A stretch of 64,000 nucleotides of DNA, taken from NCBI GenBank assembly GCA_037349315.1, contig JBAIAC010000026.1, positions 1,240,001-1,304,000 on the forward strand. Reading direction: 5' to 3'. The position numbers and the translations under genes are program-made. This document shows positions 46,901-59,089 of this stretch, piece after piece. The notes below the pieces were generated by a model that ran no database searches, was not told the DNA's origin, and worked only from the letters and a program-made list of their open reading frames with translations. The stretch comes from Chelydra serpentina (taxonomy: Eukaryota; Chordata; Testudines; Chelydridae). Positions within the stretch are counted from its first letter, which is position 1. Each line of letters begins with the position of its first letter.

Positions 46901-49009
46901 GTGGCCAATGGCGCTGCTGGCAGTGGGGGAAGGGTTTAATGAAGCAGGAAGGTGTGACATGACGTATGTGGTTGCCTTCTGTAATGGCATAGTCAGAAGT
47001 GCAATAGGTCCTGTTGCAATTAAAAAGGGGATGAAATCAAATCAAGGGAGACCCATTTCTTGCAGGGAGCGGATTTGGTTAGGTCTGGGCTGTCATGGTT
47101 TGTCACTGGCTGCCACAGTTTTAGTCATTTCATAAGCATTAAGATTTACACCCAATTCACCACCTTACAAATGGGGCCCCTAACATACTGGCTTGCTAAA
47201 CACGACTCTGGCATAGGAGCATGTTTTTAGGGAGATTAGAAACATTCCAATACAGCGTGTTAGAAATGCCCATCGTAGCATGTAAGGGCCTGTGCATCTA
47301 GAGGAGAAAACACAACAAAATAACCAATCTTGTTCCAAATACATCCTGATTGCTGAGCACCTGCCCCTTGAATCTCTAATGCAAACACTCGCTGACTGTC
47401 AGTAAATGCCCATAGTGGGTGGTCATTCACTATAGCAGGAAGGGAGAGGGAAATACACAGTTGTAAAATGCACTACCCCCTTCTTGAATGTAGGGAAACT
47501 TTTTACTTTGATTTAATGAGAACATTAGAAATACTTGGGAATCAACCATTTCAGAGGGGACTTGGTGGAAGGTGGCTTCTAGATCTGAGGCCTCCTTGCC
47601 ACTTCCCTACTCTTAGCCCTAATGTTCATCACTCCCCTCCAGCATTGACTTAACCATCACTCCTCAGTTCAGGGAGCCTGCTATCCATTCCATGGAGTAT
47701 ACTGTAAATGTATGTCCTTCCCATGGCTAAGCATTCCTCCTTGGGGGCTTGTTCTAGATATTGTAAAGCTGATGCTCCTGGGAATGGCTTGACTGGCGTA
47801 TCCAAGGGGGGGAATAACTCCTAGTAAGGAATGATGCTCCTCTACACCCTGCCTTCCTCTTCTGCTCAGATGCCTAGTAGTACATTCAGAGCTTATTCTC
47901 ACCAGTCAAGATCATGTGTTTGAATAACATGGGAAGGATTGTCCATCCCATTCCTGTGCATCTCAATACTTCACTCTGGCTAACCAGGTGGTGGTTGCTT
48001 GCTTGTTTTTGTAACGAAATAGCCTTATTTATTGTTTACTAATGGGTCAAATCCAAGTCTCTTGATTTTTTTCTTTTTTGTTGCCTTTTGGTTAGCTCTG
48101 TCCCTGAGTTTTCTTGCCTCCCAGAAAATCACTTTCATATGCAGGTGGCTGCAATTAAGGGTGAGGCCAGGACCAGCATTCCTTCTCATGCATCACACCT
48201 CTGCTGCTGCAGAAGGGCTGAAAGACCCTACTGAAGTTAGAATAATTCTCTGCAAGTTCCACATGTGAGGATTCCTTCCAGAGCCTGACACGTGTGATGC
48301 ATGAAAACATGGTGATCTTGGCCCTGAGTGAGACTCTTGTGAGCATGCTCTGTGAAGATGCACTATATACCGGGGAGGGCTGAGCAGGGCAGCAGTTTCT
48401 AACATGCAGTTACTGTTGGCAAAGAAGTTGCTTTTCTTTGCAGTGGGTGCACAGGGGGAGAAGCTGAGAGGAAAATGTGATGCACAGACTCAATGCCAGA
48501 GGCAGTAAGCTCTGGTTTATCACATTCAGGTGTGAATGTGCTTAAGTTGGATGATGAGTTCTGTAAAGGCAGAACTATTTAGTTCAGAAAGAATGTAGTT
48601 GTTTGACTCTCTTTGCCAGCTTTTGGTTTTCAAAGTTAATTTTGAGTTCAGTGTGAGACAAGATCAAAACAGGTCAACTAGTTTTTTCCCCTATTAAAAT
48701 ATTTCTATATAGATTTATAAACTGTTGGTTGTTTGACTAAACCAATGAGGGTTTTTTACAATAGTGTCATGGAGAGGAGCAGCTCCCAACCATGTACTGT
48801 TCCTTTCCAGCTTCTGAGGGTAAGGAGATGGGCCAGCCTAATCATGAGCCGCTGTGTTGGGTCCCGTTCATGGTGTGTGCTCTAATTCACAGCGAAGGCT
48901 CCATTGAATGGGAGAGGAGAGGAGAGTACTAACTGGCACAGCCAAGATCTAAATCTGGTAAATTGGTACAGCTGCTTTTCTCTTGCATTGTTGGGCCTGC
49001 AGAACCTCT

Positions 49010-49183
49010 CATAGAATAGCAGGGTTGGAAGGGACCTTAGGAGGTCATCCAGTCCAACCCCCTGCTCAAAGCAGGACCAATCCCCAATTTTTGCCCCAGA
49101 TCCCCAAACGGCCCCCTCAAGGATTGAACTCACAACCCTGGGTTTAGCAGGCCAATGCTCAAACCACTGAGCTATCCATCCCT
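49010..49183 (-). mobile_element. Cryptodiran tRNA-derived SINE with CR1-like tail
   Basis: Same design as 21892-22072: tail TAGAATAGCAGGGTTGG at low coordinates, and box B/box A (reverse complements of GGATTGAACTCACAACC and CAAACCACTGAGCTATCC) at high coordinates. It would lie within the GLG1 3'UTR if the distal signal is used. Confidence 0.88.
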
Positions 49184-49683
49184 GTCTGTAAGGGCAGGGG
49201 AGCAGTATCCTGCCTTCTTTACTGGATAGAAGCAGCCTGTACCACGACCATTTCCAAAAACAAACTGTGTTTGATTTTGTAATTGATGGAAAGCAAAAGA
49301 TCTGTGTTCTAGGGTAGGTGACCGAAATGCCAGAGTGCAATGAGCACTGGAGAGATTGGATGTTTGTGTGAGGGGAGACATGTTAACACATGCACAGGGA
49401 CGGGTCTCTAAGTAGTATGCAGGGATAATATTGTGAGCCTCCCCAAGTACAATGTACAAAACAGACCCAAGCAAGAAATCAGACTGTACAGCAAAAACTG
49501 TTTGAACTTAGTCCTTTTTTTAACGTAACATTAACAAGACTCTTTGTAAATTGTTTTCCTTTCTGTGTATAAAATCCTGGCAGTTTCTTGTTTTTTACAT
49601 GTTCATGCTGTGTAATTTTGAGATGTTACTGAGATTCTGAACATAATGTGCTTTTTTTCTGTACAGATGAAATGGGAGAATTT

Positions 49684-49689
49684 AATAAA
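49684..49689 (+). terminator. AATAAA, likely distal GLG1 polyadenylation signal
   Basis: TTTAATAAAAAAAAG followed within 30 bases by a T-rich stretch. Preceded by AT-rich sequence of 3'UTR character. Confidence 0.5.
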
Positions 49690-49700
49690 AAAAAGAGTCT

Positions 49701-52128
49701 GCAGGTTTTTACTTGTTTTATCTTTGTTAATTGTGAATTAAAAGGGATTCACCCACAGCTTTGTCCAGAGTGAAACTTTCTGAAGCTGATCCTGATTGTT
49801 TGATTTTTTAAAAATTGTTTTACTAACCACGGAATAGCCACCCACTGAGATGCATATCAAACAACTATCAAGAGAGACTGAACAGAATCTGGCCACTTAC
49901 TTTGTAGTTTAAAAATTCGGACCTTACTGCCCTAGGCCAGGTTTGAAGTGGTATCCTAGAGATGAAAGTCTTCGTAGCCCATTACTAATCTCCTGCCTGT
50001 TACACTTCAAGGGGTTCTCTTTGAAAATATCTGTAAAAAAAATTGGCAGTCTTTAAAGTGATCCTCCCAATAGATCAAATGCATGCCTGTTTGATTCCCC
50101 TATTTCATCTCCGCTATCTCTGCTTTACATGCCATGGTGCTCCAAGAAGACTAAACTCCTCAATTAGCTTAAGCACATCATCCCCAAACCTTCCACCCTC
50201 TGCTGATAGCCAAAAATTGCTACAGCTCGGAATGCCATAAGTGATGACTTAATTGTGCATTGAGGTGCCATGGGACGTCACATGCTGGGAGCACACACTT
50301 AAGCTGAGTTTGCTTTGGAGATGTTATGCTAGTGCGAACCTCACCAACTGCAGCACGTCTCAATGGAACCAATGTTCTTGGTAAGCCGGAATATGTAAAT
50401 TTTTGTGGCTAAACCGGGTCAATGTATACAGACCCAAGCTGTAAACAAGGGGTGGAGCAGGTTTGCTTAAACTGATAGGTCGGAAAAGTGTTGGTTGTCA
50501 GCTCAAGGCATGTCCGTCAGTCCATGTTCTCCTCTGACACAAGAGTCCCAGTAGGTTTGAACTGGCAGTCAGTGCACTAATTAGGGAAGCCAAGTTCCCA
50601 GACCAATTGGTCTCTTGCACTCCAGTGAACCAAATGAGAATACAGGAGACTGGTTGTTCATGCTGCATGTGTGTTATACACTATACAGCTTAGGAGTACT
50701 GACACTCGCCCCATAGACTTCTGTCTTCTAGCTCTCCAGCAGTATCTCTGGACATTTTTCTGTTTATTAGCCCCTTTTCTTTTCTCTTGATGCTGCAAAA
50801 ACATCCACGAGGATCCTGTCTGCCCTCTTGAGAGTCAGTCACGGTAACTTAACAAATTTGGGCATTTTTAAATGGCAATTTTAAAATACGTTCTAAACCA
50901 AAAAGCCTCCTACTTAATACTGTGCTGTTCTGACTTTCTTGAAGTGTTGAAGCCAAGGGTGTGATAGGAATGGGATTGACAGCCCTGGAACCTAAAGCCA
51001 TACGTCCATAGAACAGGTGAAGCACAGGTAGGAGCAGGGCAAGTTCGTTCTTTTGAAACTAGGCTGTTCTGCATTTGTGCAGTTCCCAGCTAAGGGCAGA
51101 ATTCTCACCATCAAATCTGAAATCCCAAATGCTAACATGATTTACTAAAGCAAAATACACTAATACAAATATGCAGTGTGCACTGAATCACTAGGGGCTG
51201 AGCCTGTGTCCTCATTGACATTAATGGTTTATCTGCATGCATAAGGATTAGATGAGTAAGGAGTGCCTACTCGGGGACTGCTACCTTAGTGAGAATCATT
51301 TTAAGTCAATTCCTTCAAACCTGCCACCTTTCTGCCATAAATAGCTCCTTGGAAGCCACGCAAAGTGAGACAGACTGTGTGGTGTCAACCATTAGGAACC
51401 CCAACTGTCTGCAAAATCCTTGAATGGAGCTATGTTACTGTAGACTTTACACTGCAGGTTCTTTCTCTAGTAGCAAGTAGCAAATCACCATGGGGGGTCT
51501 CTACAATACAAGCACTTGTCTGAATGAGGCAAGAAAAGCAGAGACTGAACTAGATCATGCTTCTTCTCCTTGTGGGGGAGGGGGCTCTAAAGGGGGAAGG
51601 AGGAGAAGTGGGAAGCTGTGGAGGAAAAACTCGTTTGGGGAGCTTCTAAGGGGGCACGGGATCAGCCCCTGCCCCCTTCATGGGGAGAGCAGAGAGGACC
51701 ACTAGGCTCTCCTGCTCCAGACCTGAATTTGGCTCCCTCAGGGTGCGAGCTGCAGGGAATCCTCTCCTTCCTCTTACTGCCCCGAGTGTCCTTGCCAAAG
51801 CTGGATTCTTCACTCAGGAACTCTGAGACAAGCCACTTGCAGCTGGCTTGGGCCCACACCACCTGGCAGGCAGCTGGGTGGGGAACCTGCTTGCCTGGCC
51901 ATTCCGGGCATGATGGAGGAAGCCTGCAGTCCACCTCGCGCACACAGTGAGCCTGCCCGTCCCTGCCCAGGTTTGGTGTCTGAGGCCTGAAGACTGAGCT
52001 ATAGGCTGGTCTATGCTTCAAGTGTTGCTGGCAGAGCTGTCTGTTGGGGGGAGGGGGGGGGCGGGAGCGGTTATTTTTTTAACCGACAGTTATGCTGGAA
52101 GAACCCTAGTGCAGATGCAATTTTACTT
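49701..52128. other. Intergenic, no gene recognised
   Basis: 2.4 kb. No exon, RNA gene or classifiable repeat seen. The frames around 51.5-52.0 kb are uninterrupted only because of GC content. Confidence 0.5.
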
Positions 52129-52429
52129 GTCTAGCTCAGTGTTTCTCAAATGCGGCCACCAGGGGCTTTTCCTGTAGCCTCAGACCTCCCGGGGGGTGAT
52201 TGGGGTGAGGAGGAAGTATGGGCCCCTCTCCCTTCCTTCCTCTTGCTCCTGCACCGCCGCTGGAGGCAGGTGGGCACAGCGCTGAAGGAGCAAGGTGAGT
52301 TCTCGACCTATGGGGTGGGGGGGCACAGTGGGATTCAGGTTTCCACGCTGGGGTGGTTTGGCAGTGGGCTCGGGTGGCAGGACTTGGGGAGCCTGGCTGC
52401 ACAGACCAGGGCTCCAGCTATGGGGCTTC

Positions 52430-52960
52430 AGGCGCCAACCCCCAGCTCCAGCCACGATGTTTCAGGTCCTGACCCCCAGCTCTGACCATGCAGCCCCAGC
52501 CTGGGGCCAGGCCCTTGGGGCTTCAGGCTCCGATCTCTGGTTGTGCAGTGCCAACCCCTGGCCACGCGTTCCATCCCCCAGCCCTGGATGCCGACCCCTA
52601 CCCCTGGCTGTGTGGCATTGGATGCCACCTGGGCGTCAGAAGGTGCTGGCCCTGGCTGCCAACCCCTAGCCCTGGCAGTGGGTGCCGAACCCGGGCTCCG
52701 ATCCCGAGCCGCTGGCCGCTAGCTTCAGCCAGGCTGTGGTGACTGCTGCTACCAGGGGCCAGCCCCCCAGGCCCGGCTATGGGTGCTGACCCGGGCTCCG
52801 GTGGGTGCTGGCCCCGGGCACCAATCCCCATCCTTGGCCATGCAGTACCGGGTGCTGGCCCTAGGCACCGAGCCACAGTTCCCGGCTCCGGCTGTGCAGC
52901 TCCTTCCCTGGGCTCTGGCCACGGGCACCGACCCCCGGCTCTGGTTGCAGAACTCACTAC
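52430..52960. repeat. Degenerate GC-rich minisatellite-like region
   Basis: Variants of a unit such as CCGGGCTCCG-ATCCC-GGCCATGCAGTG recur many times with irregular spacing. The overlapping open frames on both strands are compositional. Confidence 0.5.
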
Positions 52961-53250
52961 CCACCCCCATCGCTCCTGGTTCCTGCTACCTCTCCCAGCC
53001 CTGCATCCAGCCCCGCCCCTTGCTCCTAGCCCCCACTGATTTCCCGTCCAACACCACCATCCAGGGCTTAATTTGTCCTGGGGCTTGCTGTGAAAAGTTA
53101 TGTAGCGCCCCCTCTCCACCTGGTTGCCTCCTTTCATGCCAATCTGCTTACAGGTTTTGATGGACAGGTCTGGGTGGTTCTTTATTTTTCCCTATGAATT
53201 TATTTGGCAGCACCTCCACCCCCGCTCGCTTCTTCCTGGCAGGGTACCAG

Positions 53251-53552
53251 CATAGGCGCCGACTCCGTGGGTTCTCTGGGGCTGGAGCACCCATGGGGAA
53301 AAATTGGTGGGTGCAGAGCACTCACCGGCAGCTCCCCGCCAACCCCGGGGCCCGTGCCTAGCTACCCGTCAGCCCCGGGACCCACCGCAAACTCACCTCA
53401 GCACCGGGAGACGTTGCGGGGCCCCGCCCCCGATGCTGGGTGACGTGGCGTCGGGGGCGGGGCCCCCCAACGTCACCCGGCGTCGGGGGCGGGGCCCCGC
53501 AACATCACCCGTCGTCAGCCCCCACCGGTGCCACCAGAAGTTGGCGCCTGTG
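53251..53552. mobile_element. GC-rich hAT-type element with 8-bp TSD (second copy)
   Basis: GGTACCAG flanks both sides (53243-53250 and 53553-53560). The ends CATAGGCGCCGAC and GTTGGCGCCTGTG are inverted repeats. The interior carries the same GCGTCGGGGGCGGGGCCCC modules as 6785-7053, in inverse orientation relative to that copy. Confidence 0.87.
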
Positions 53553-53770
53553 GGTACCAGGGCAGCTTGGGAGGAAAATTCTAACTACAGGGTAATCCCC
53601 ACTTACTGCCAGCTAGTTGGAGACTTCCAAGAAATAACACAACCACATGCAATATATTCAACACAATAATTCTATTAAACAGGAGACAAATACATCATTA
53701 CAGGGTAAAACACTATATTTAGGGTCACCGGTACCCGTGACTTGATGTAATATAATATATGGAGATATGC

Positions 53771-53956
53771 CTATCTCATAGAGCTGGAAGGACCTTGAAA
53801 GGTCATTGAGTCCAGTCCCCTGCCTTCACTAGCAGGACCAAGTACTGTCCCCTGACAGATTTTTGCCCCAGATCCCTAAATGGCCCCCTCAAGGATTGAA
53901 CTCACAACCCTGGATTTAGTAGGCCAATGCTCAAACCACTGAGCTATCCCTCCCCC
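53771..53956 (-). mobile_element. tRNA-derived SINE with a different tail
   Basis: The tRNA-like head and body match the SINEs at 21.9 and 49.0 kb. The 3' tail (TCATAGAGCTGGAAGGACC, then CACTAGCAGGACCAAG) differs from the CR1-type tail of the other two. Confidence 0.82.
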
Positions 53957-54894
53957 TTCCCCTCCGCAAATGTAAGATTAGTGTCCCGTTGGTACGTGTA
54001 CTTTGCTGGGGCCCTTGATGACCTATAACCATGACATTCTTCTCTGCAATGGTTTAGCAGTGTTGCTGATTGGTTTCAGTACAGCCCAAAGGACTCACAA
54101 GTGGGAGAAGATGGTAAATCCCTCCACAGGTGTAATATGCAGCAGGTTACAAAATCTTCAAACCCTCACTCCCTGGCTTGAGGACACAGTTCAGGGGGTC
54201 CCCAAAACAAATGACCTGACTAACTAACTACAAGGTGGTGCACTCACAAACTCCATGAATGATCCTCAGGTTCAAAGGTGACTCTGGACTCCTCAGTCAC
54301 TGCAGAGGGGCTGCTCTCTGCTGGCAGGGATCCTCTTCAGGCAGGAATCAGGCTGCGTCGGTCCCAGGATTTCCCTTCACAAAGGGGGCAGGGCTCAAGG
54401 TGTAGGTTACTCAACTACACTAACATCCACACTGTAACCTCCTAGCCCAGCCTCCAGACACACACTCAGCAGGCGGCTTCCCTGGACTAGCAGCCAGAGC
54501 AGAGCTGACCATGTGGTGACGGGTCTCACAGGGAGCTGGAGGGTGAACTCAGCCTGGCTGGAGAAGTTTTCCAGCAAACTCTACAAATTGGGAATCAGTG
54601 GGGAAGGAAAAACCCAGCTGAGGGATCTGCTGCCAGGTCCCTAGAGGCCAGTTCTCGGGGGGAACCCCTAACGCAGGCCTGCGACTTCCCACACAGCCAG
54701 TCCTGCCCTTGCCCTGGCTGGCTCCAGACTGATAACAAAACGGCCTCTCCCTGTCCCTCAACTCCCTGGAAGGGCCTCTCACTCCCTATTGGATGCTGGG
54801 CTGAGGCTGCCTTGGTTCCCCTCCCTACCAGGGACAATGTGCCTCTCCCTGAGCTGCCAGCAGGCAGAGTCCCAATCTCCTTGGGGCTTACAGT
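53957..54894. other. Unclassified sequence inside the composite
   Basis: About 0.9 kb between the SINE and the CR1. No coding motif. Repeat family unknown. Confidence 0.4.
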
Positions 54895-57800
54895 TATATT
54901 AAGAACCTAGTGAGGAGGGCTTTAAACTAGGTTCACCGGGGGAAGGAGACCAAAGCCCCGAGGTAAGTGGGGAAGTGGAATACCGGGAAGAAGCACAAGT
55001 AGGTGAGTGCAAGAGGGGAGGGCTCCTGCCCATACTGGGACAGCAGGACAATCGGTGAGTTACCTTAAATGCCTATACACAAATGCAAGAAGCCTGGGGA
55101 ACAAGCAGGGAGAACCGGAAGTCCTGGCACAGTCAAGGAATTATGATGTAATTGGAATAACAGAGACTTGGTGGGATAACTCACACGATTGGAGTCCTGT
55201 CATGGATGGATATAAACTGTTCAGGAAGGATAGGCAGGGCAGAAAAGGTGGGGGAGTTGCGTTGTATGTAAGAGAGCAGTATGACTGCTCAGAGCTCCAG
55301 TATGAAACTGCAGAAAAACCTGAGAGTCTCTGGATTAAATTGAGAAGTGTGAGCAACAAGGGTAATGTCGTGGTGGGAGTCTGCTACAGACCACCAGACC
55401 AGGCGGATGAGGTGGACGAGGCTTTCTTCCAGCAACTAACAGAAGTTACTAGATCACAGGCCCTGGTTCTCATGGGTGACTTTAATCACCCCGATATCTG
55501 CTGGGGGAGCAATACAGCGGTCCACAGACAATCCAGGAAGTTTTTGGAAAGTGTAGGGGACAATTTCCTGGTGCAAGTGCTGGAGGAACCAACTAGGGGA
55601 AAAGCTCTTCTTGACCTGCTGCTCACAAACAGGGAAGAAATAGTAGAGGAAGCAATAGTGGATGGGAACCTGGGAGGCAGTGACCATGAGATGGTCGAGT
55701 TCAGGATCCTGACACAAGGAAGAAAGGAGAACAGTAGAATACAGAGCCTGGACTTCAGAAAAGCAGACTTTGACTCCCTCAGGGAACTGATGGGCAAGGT
55801 CCCCTGGGAGAATAACATGAGGGGGAAAGGAGTCGAGGAAAGCTGGCTGTATTTTAAAGAAACCTTATTGAGGTTGCAGGAACAAACCATCCCGATGTGT
55901 AGAAAGAAAAGTAAATATGGCAGGCGACCAGCTTGGCTTAACAGTGAAATCCTTGCTCGTCTTAAACACAAAAAAGCAGCTTACAAGAAGTGGAAGATTG
56001 GACAAATGACCAGGGAGGAGTATAAAAATATTGTTCAGGCATGCAGGAGTGAAATTAGGAAGGCCAAATCACACTTGGAGTTGCAGCTAGCTGGAGATGT
56101 TAGGAGTAACAAGAAGGGTTTCTTCAGGTATGTTAGCAACAAGAAGAAAGTCAAGGAACGTGTGGGCCCCTTGCTGAATGAGGGAGGGAACCTTGTGACA
56201 GAGGATGTGGAGAAAGCTAGTGTACTCAATGCTTTTTTTGCCTCTGTCTTCACAGACAAGGGCAGCTCCCAGACGGCTGCACTCCGCAGCACGGTATGGG
56301 GAGGAGGTGACCAGCCCTCTGTGGAGAAAGAAGTAGTTCGGGACTATTTAGAAAAGCTGGACGAACACAAGTCCATGGGGCCGGATGCACTGCATCCGAG
56401 GGTGCTAAAGGAGTTGGCCGATGTGATTGCAGAGCCATTGGCCATTATCTTTGACAAATCATGGCAATCGGGGGAGGTCCCGGATGACTGGAAAAAAGCT
56501 AATGTAGTGCCCATCTTTAAAAAAGGGAAGAAGGAAGATCCGGGGAACTACAGGCCAGTCAGTCTCACCTCAATCCCTGGAAAAATCATGGAACAGGTCC
56601 TCAAGGAATCAATTTTGAACCACTTAAAGGAGGGGAAAGTGATCAAGAACAGTCAGCATGGATTCACCCAGGGCAAGTCATGCCTGACTAACCTAATTGC
56701 CTTCTATGATGAGATAACTGGCTCTATGGATGAGGGGAAAGGAGTGGATGTGCTATTTCTTGACTTTAGCAAAGCTTTTGATACAGTCTCGCACAGCGTT
56801 CTTGCCAGCAAGTTAAAGAAGTATGGGCTGGATGAATGGACGGTAAGGTGGATAGAAAACTGGCTGGATGGTCGTGCTCAACGGGTAGTGATCAATGGCT
56901 CCATGTCTAGTTGGCAGCCGGTATCAAGTGGAGTGCCCCAAGGGTCGGTGCTGGGGCCGGTTTTGTTCAATATCTTCATCAACGATCTGGAGGATGGTGT
57001 GGACTGCACCCTTAGCAAGTTTGCAGATGACACTAAACTGGGAGGAGTGGTTGATACGCTGGAGGGTAGGGATAGGATACAGAGGGACCTAGACAAATTA
57101 GAGGATTGGGCCAAAAGAAATCTGATGAGGTTCAACAAGGACAAGTGCAGAGTCCTGCACTTAGGACGGAAGAATCCCATGCACTGCTACAGACTAGGGA
57201 CCGAATGGCTGGGCAGCAGTTCTGCAGAAAAGGACCTAGGGGTTACACTGGACGAAAAGCTGAATATGAGTCAACAGTGTGCCCTTGTTGCCAAGAAGGC
57301 TAACGGCATTTTGGGCTGTATAAGTAGGGGCATTTCCAGCAGATCGAGGGACGTGATTATTCCCCTCTATTCGGCACTGGTGAGGCCTCATTTGGAGTAC
57401 TGTGTCCAGTTTTGGGCCCCACACTACAAAAAGGATGTGGATAAATTGGAAAGAGTCCAACGGAGGGCAACAAAAATGATTAGGGGGCTGGAGCACATGA
57501 CTTATGAGGAGAGGCTGAGAGAACTGAGATTGTTTAGCCTGCAGAAGAGAAGAGTGAGGGGGGATTTGATAGCTGCTTTCAACTACCTAAAAGGGGGTTC
57601 CAAAGAGGCTGGATCTAGACTGTTCTCAGTGGTAGAAGATGACAGAACAAGGAGTAATGGTCTCAAGTTGCAGAGTGGGAGGTTTAGGTTGGATATTAGG
57701 AAAAACTTTTTCACTAGTAGGGTGGTGAAGCACTGGAATGGGTTACCTAGGGAGGTGGTGGAATCTCCTTCCTTAGAGGTTTTTAAGGTCAGGCTTGACA

Positions 57801-57907
57801 AAGCCCTGGCTGGGATGATCTAGTTGGGGTTGGTCCTGCTTTGAGCAGGGGGTTGGACTAGATGACCTCCTGAGGTCCCTTCCAACCCTGAGATTCTATG
57901 ATTCTAA
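54895..57907 (+). mobile_element. CR1 LINE, nearly complete ORF2, 5'-truncated
   Basis: A non-LTR retrotransposon. The 3' end is the CR1 terminus (GAGATTCTATGATTCTA) after a short 3'UTR. The 5' edge is unclear (about 54895), and ORF1 is absent, so the copy is 5'-truncated. It lacks the broken frames seen in the other CR1 copies in the window and is probably the youngest. Target-site duplications are not evident, as is usual for CR1. Confidence 0.93.
55007..57823 (+). CDS. CR1 ORF2: endonuclease/reverse transcriptase, 938 codons, uninterrupted
   Basis: An APE-type endonuclease at the N-terminus nicks target DNA: N26 in TNARS, E53 in ITETWW, D158 and N160 in MGDFNH, and S225-D226-H227. The reverse transcriptase follows at about 490-760 and copies the element RNA at the nick: YRPVSL (515-520), motif [10 protein letters not shown] with D586, motif B GVPQGS (642-647), motif C FADD (672-675). 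The conserved CR1 C-terminus ends LDKALAGMI. All catalytic residues I can check are present. Oddity: the frame opens with GTG at 55007 right after a TGA. The first in-frame ATG is at 55202 (residue 66), inside the endonuclease domain, so a translatable protein would need another start. It is not a host gene: partial copies occur at 2.4, 22.4, 35.8 and 42.4 kb. Confidence 0.93.
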   Translation: MQEGRAPAHTGTAGQSVSYLKCLYTNARSLGNKQGEPEVLAQSRNYDVIGITETWWDNSHDWSPVMDGYKLFRKDRQGRKGGGVALYVREQYDCSELQYETAEKPESLWIKLRSVSNKGNVVVGVCYRPPDQADEVDEAFFQQLTEVTRSQALVLMGDFNHPDICWGSNTAVHRQSRKFLESVGDNFLVQVLEEPTRGKALLDLLLTNREEIVEEAIVDGNLGGSDHEMVEFRILTQGRKENSRIQSLDFRKADFDSLRELMGKVPWENNMRGKGVEESWLYFKETLLRLQEQTIPMCRKKSKYGRRPAWLNSEILARLKHKKAAYKKWKIGQMTREEYKNIVQACRSEIRKAKSHLELQLAGDVRSNKKGFFRYVSNKKKVKERVGPLLNEGGNLVTEDVEKASVLNAFFASVFTDKGSSQTAALRSTVWGGGDQPSVEKEVVRDYLEKLDEHKSMGPDALHPRVLKELADVIAEPLAIIFDKSWQSGEVPDDWKKANVVPIFKKGKKEDPGNYRPVSLTSIPGKIMEQVLKESILNHLKEGKVIKNSQHGFTQGKSCLTNLIAFYDEITGSMDEGKGVDVLFLDFSKAFDTVSHSVLASKLKKYGLDEWTVRWIENWLDGRAQRVVINGSMSSWQPVSSGVPQGSVLGPVLFNIFINDLEDGVDCTLSKFADDTKLGGVVDTLEGRDRIQRDLDKLEDWAKRNLMRFNKDKCRVLHLGRKNPMHCYRLGTEWLGSSSAEKDLGVTLDEKLNMSQQCALVAKKANGILGCISRGISSRSRDVIIPLYSALVRPHLEYCVQFWAPHYKKDVDKLERVQRRATKMIRGLEHMTYEERLRELRLFSLQKRRVRGDLIAAFNYLKGGSKEAGSRLFSVVEDDRTRSNGLKLQSGRFRLDIRKNFFTSRVVKHWNGLPREVVESPSLEVFKVRLDKALAGMI

Positions 57908-57999
57908 CAAACATGCAATATCACTTTTCACAGCATTATTTTTATTATTGAGCATGAAAAAAAACCACATAACTAAATTACAATGATGTGGATGTCTAA

Positions 58000-58294
58000 G
58001 GGCTAGTCCACACTACCCGCCCGATTCGGCGGGTAGAGATCAATTTTCTGGGATGGATTTATCGCGTCTCATCTGGACGCGATAAATCGATCCCAGAAGC
58101 GCTCCCCCGTCGACTGCGAAACTCCTGCTCAGCGAGAGGAGGAAGTGCTGTCGACAGGGGAGCCTGCCTGCACCACGTGGACCCGCAATAAGTAAACTTA
58201 GTTCGATCTAGGAAACGTCGACTTCAGCTACGCTATTCTCGTAGCTGAAGTTGCGTTTCCTAGATCGATCCCCCGCCCCATTGTGGACCAGCCC
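58000..58294. mobile_element. Multi-palindrome PIF/Harbinger-like MITE
   Basis: The ends GGGCTAGTCCACACTA and ATTGTGGACCAGCCC are inverted repeats, with TAA/TCA flanks. Two internal palindromes (TTTATCGCGTCTCATCTGGACGCGATAAA type, and a CGACTTCAGCTACG…CGTAGCTGAAG hairpin) correspond to those at 25170-25447. Confidence 0.78.
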
Positions 58295-58395
58295 TCAATG
58301 TGCATATTTATTTTTCCTAAAGTTGTTAAAGTATTTTAGGAAAAAGTGTTGGTGCAGCCACCGAAAAATGTATTGTGAGAACCCCTGTTCTAGCT

Positions 58396-59084
58396 CATTT
58401 TGCTTCCCTGCACCAGAATCAGACGTAACAATAAGCACTTTTATACTGATAAAATTACGCCCCTGCTAGGGGTGGTTTTGCTGCTTTTTCTATACCAGCC
58501 TAGTTAAAGCAGCAAAGCTTCCAGAGTGAGGTGCATGCTGTCATCCTCCCCAAGGAGCAGAAAGAGGCAGGGGAGAGAGCCCAGAAGGGCAGTCGGTGCA
58601 GTGCAAAATCTCTTCAGCCTGACTGGTTCTTCACTGCATGTGTCTTCACCCAGTCAGCAAGGACTTTTGGGCCCTGGCTGATGAGCTTTCTCTTTGTTGT
58701 TTCGGTGACACAAAGATTTCTCCTATTCTCTCTGTGCTTAAATGTGTGTGCTGCTTATTAGATGCAAACAGGTTTAGAACAAGATCAAAGCCCCCAAAAC
58801 CGTATAAAGGAATAATTCAGATTCCTGTGGGTTCTTGTTCTGAGAAAAATGTGCTATGAATCTGTAACTGCAGATTGGGTGTTTGAAGGACTGTTCACCT
58901 GCCTGAACCTTTATTGTAGTTGGGGGCATAATCTCTAGGAAGCTTGTTGTTCTTAATCAATGTGCTCTCTAATGTTTTTACCTTAAGAATAAATGTGCTT
59001 GCTGGGTGGTAGCTTAACTGTGCCAGTGACATTCTTTATAGCCTTTGAGAGGTCAAAGAAGGCCTGCTTAGGTAGTCTGACTTG
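58396..59084. other. Intergenic, no gene recognised
   Basis: 0.7 kb between the hAT composite and the LTR element. Nothing classified. Confidence 0.5.
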
Positions 59085-59089
59085 CTGGG

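Larger units (their letters stand above)
43802..49700 (+). other. GLG1: GLG1 3'UTR (extent inferred)
   Basis: No splice signals or coding exons are seen after the stop. AATAAA motifs occur at 43899, 44896, 45627 and 49684. The last sits in a T-rich context typical of a distal cleavage site. Human GLG1 also has a long 3'UTR. A SINE interrupts the region at 49010-49183. The short open frames lack motifs. Confidence 0.6.
52137..58387. mobile_element. Nested hAT-type element, 6.25 kb including insertions
   Basis: The left end CAGTGTTTCTCA and right end TGTGAGAACCCCTG are inverted repeats (10 of 12 outer bases). The flanks GTCTAGCT (52129-52136) and TTCTAGCT (58388-58395) match at seven of eight bases. 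Host sequence of the element is visible at both ends. Inside sit a GC-rich hAT (53251-53552), a SINE (about 53771-53956), a CR1 (about 54895-57907) and a Harbinger-like MITE (58000-58294). No hAT transposase frame was recognised. Confidence 0.65.

Noticed and set aside
43802..49700. Extra GLG1 terminal exon for the longer tail isoform
   Set aside because: No acceptor followed by a short frame resembling the expected extension was found by eye; it may lie elsewhere or be absent.
52136..53160. Overlapping frames of 110-180 codons
   Set aside because: Degenerate GC-rich tandem units keep several frames open at once; no motif, and no codon pattern that favours one frame.
55007..57823. Long open frame as a host protein-coding gene
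   Set aside because: Domain order and the CR1 3' terminus identify LINE ORF2; partial copies occur elsewhere in the window.
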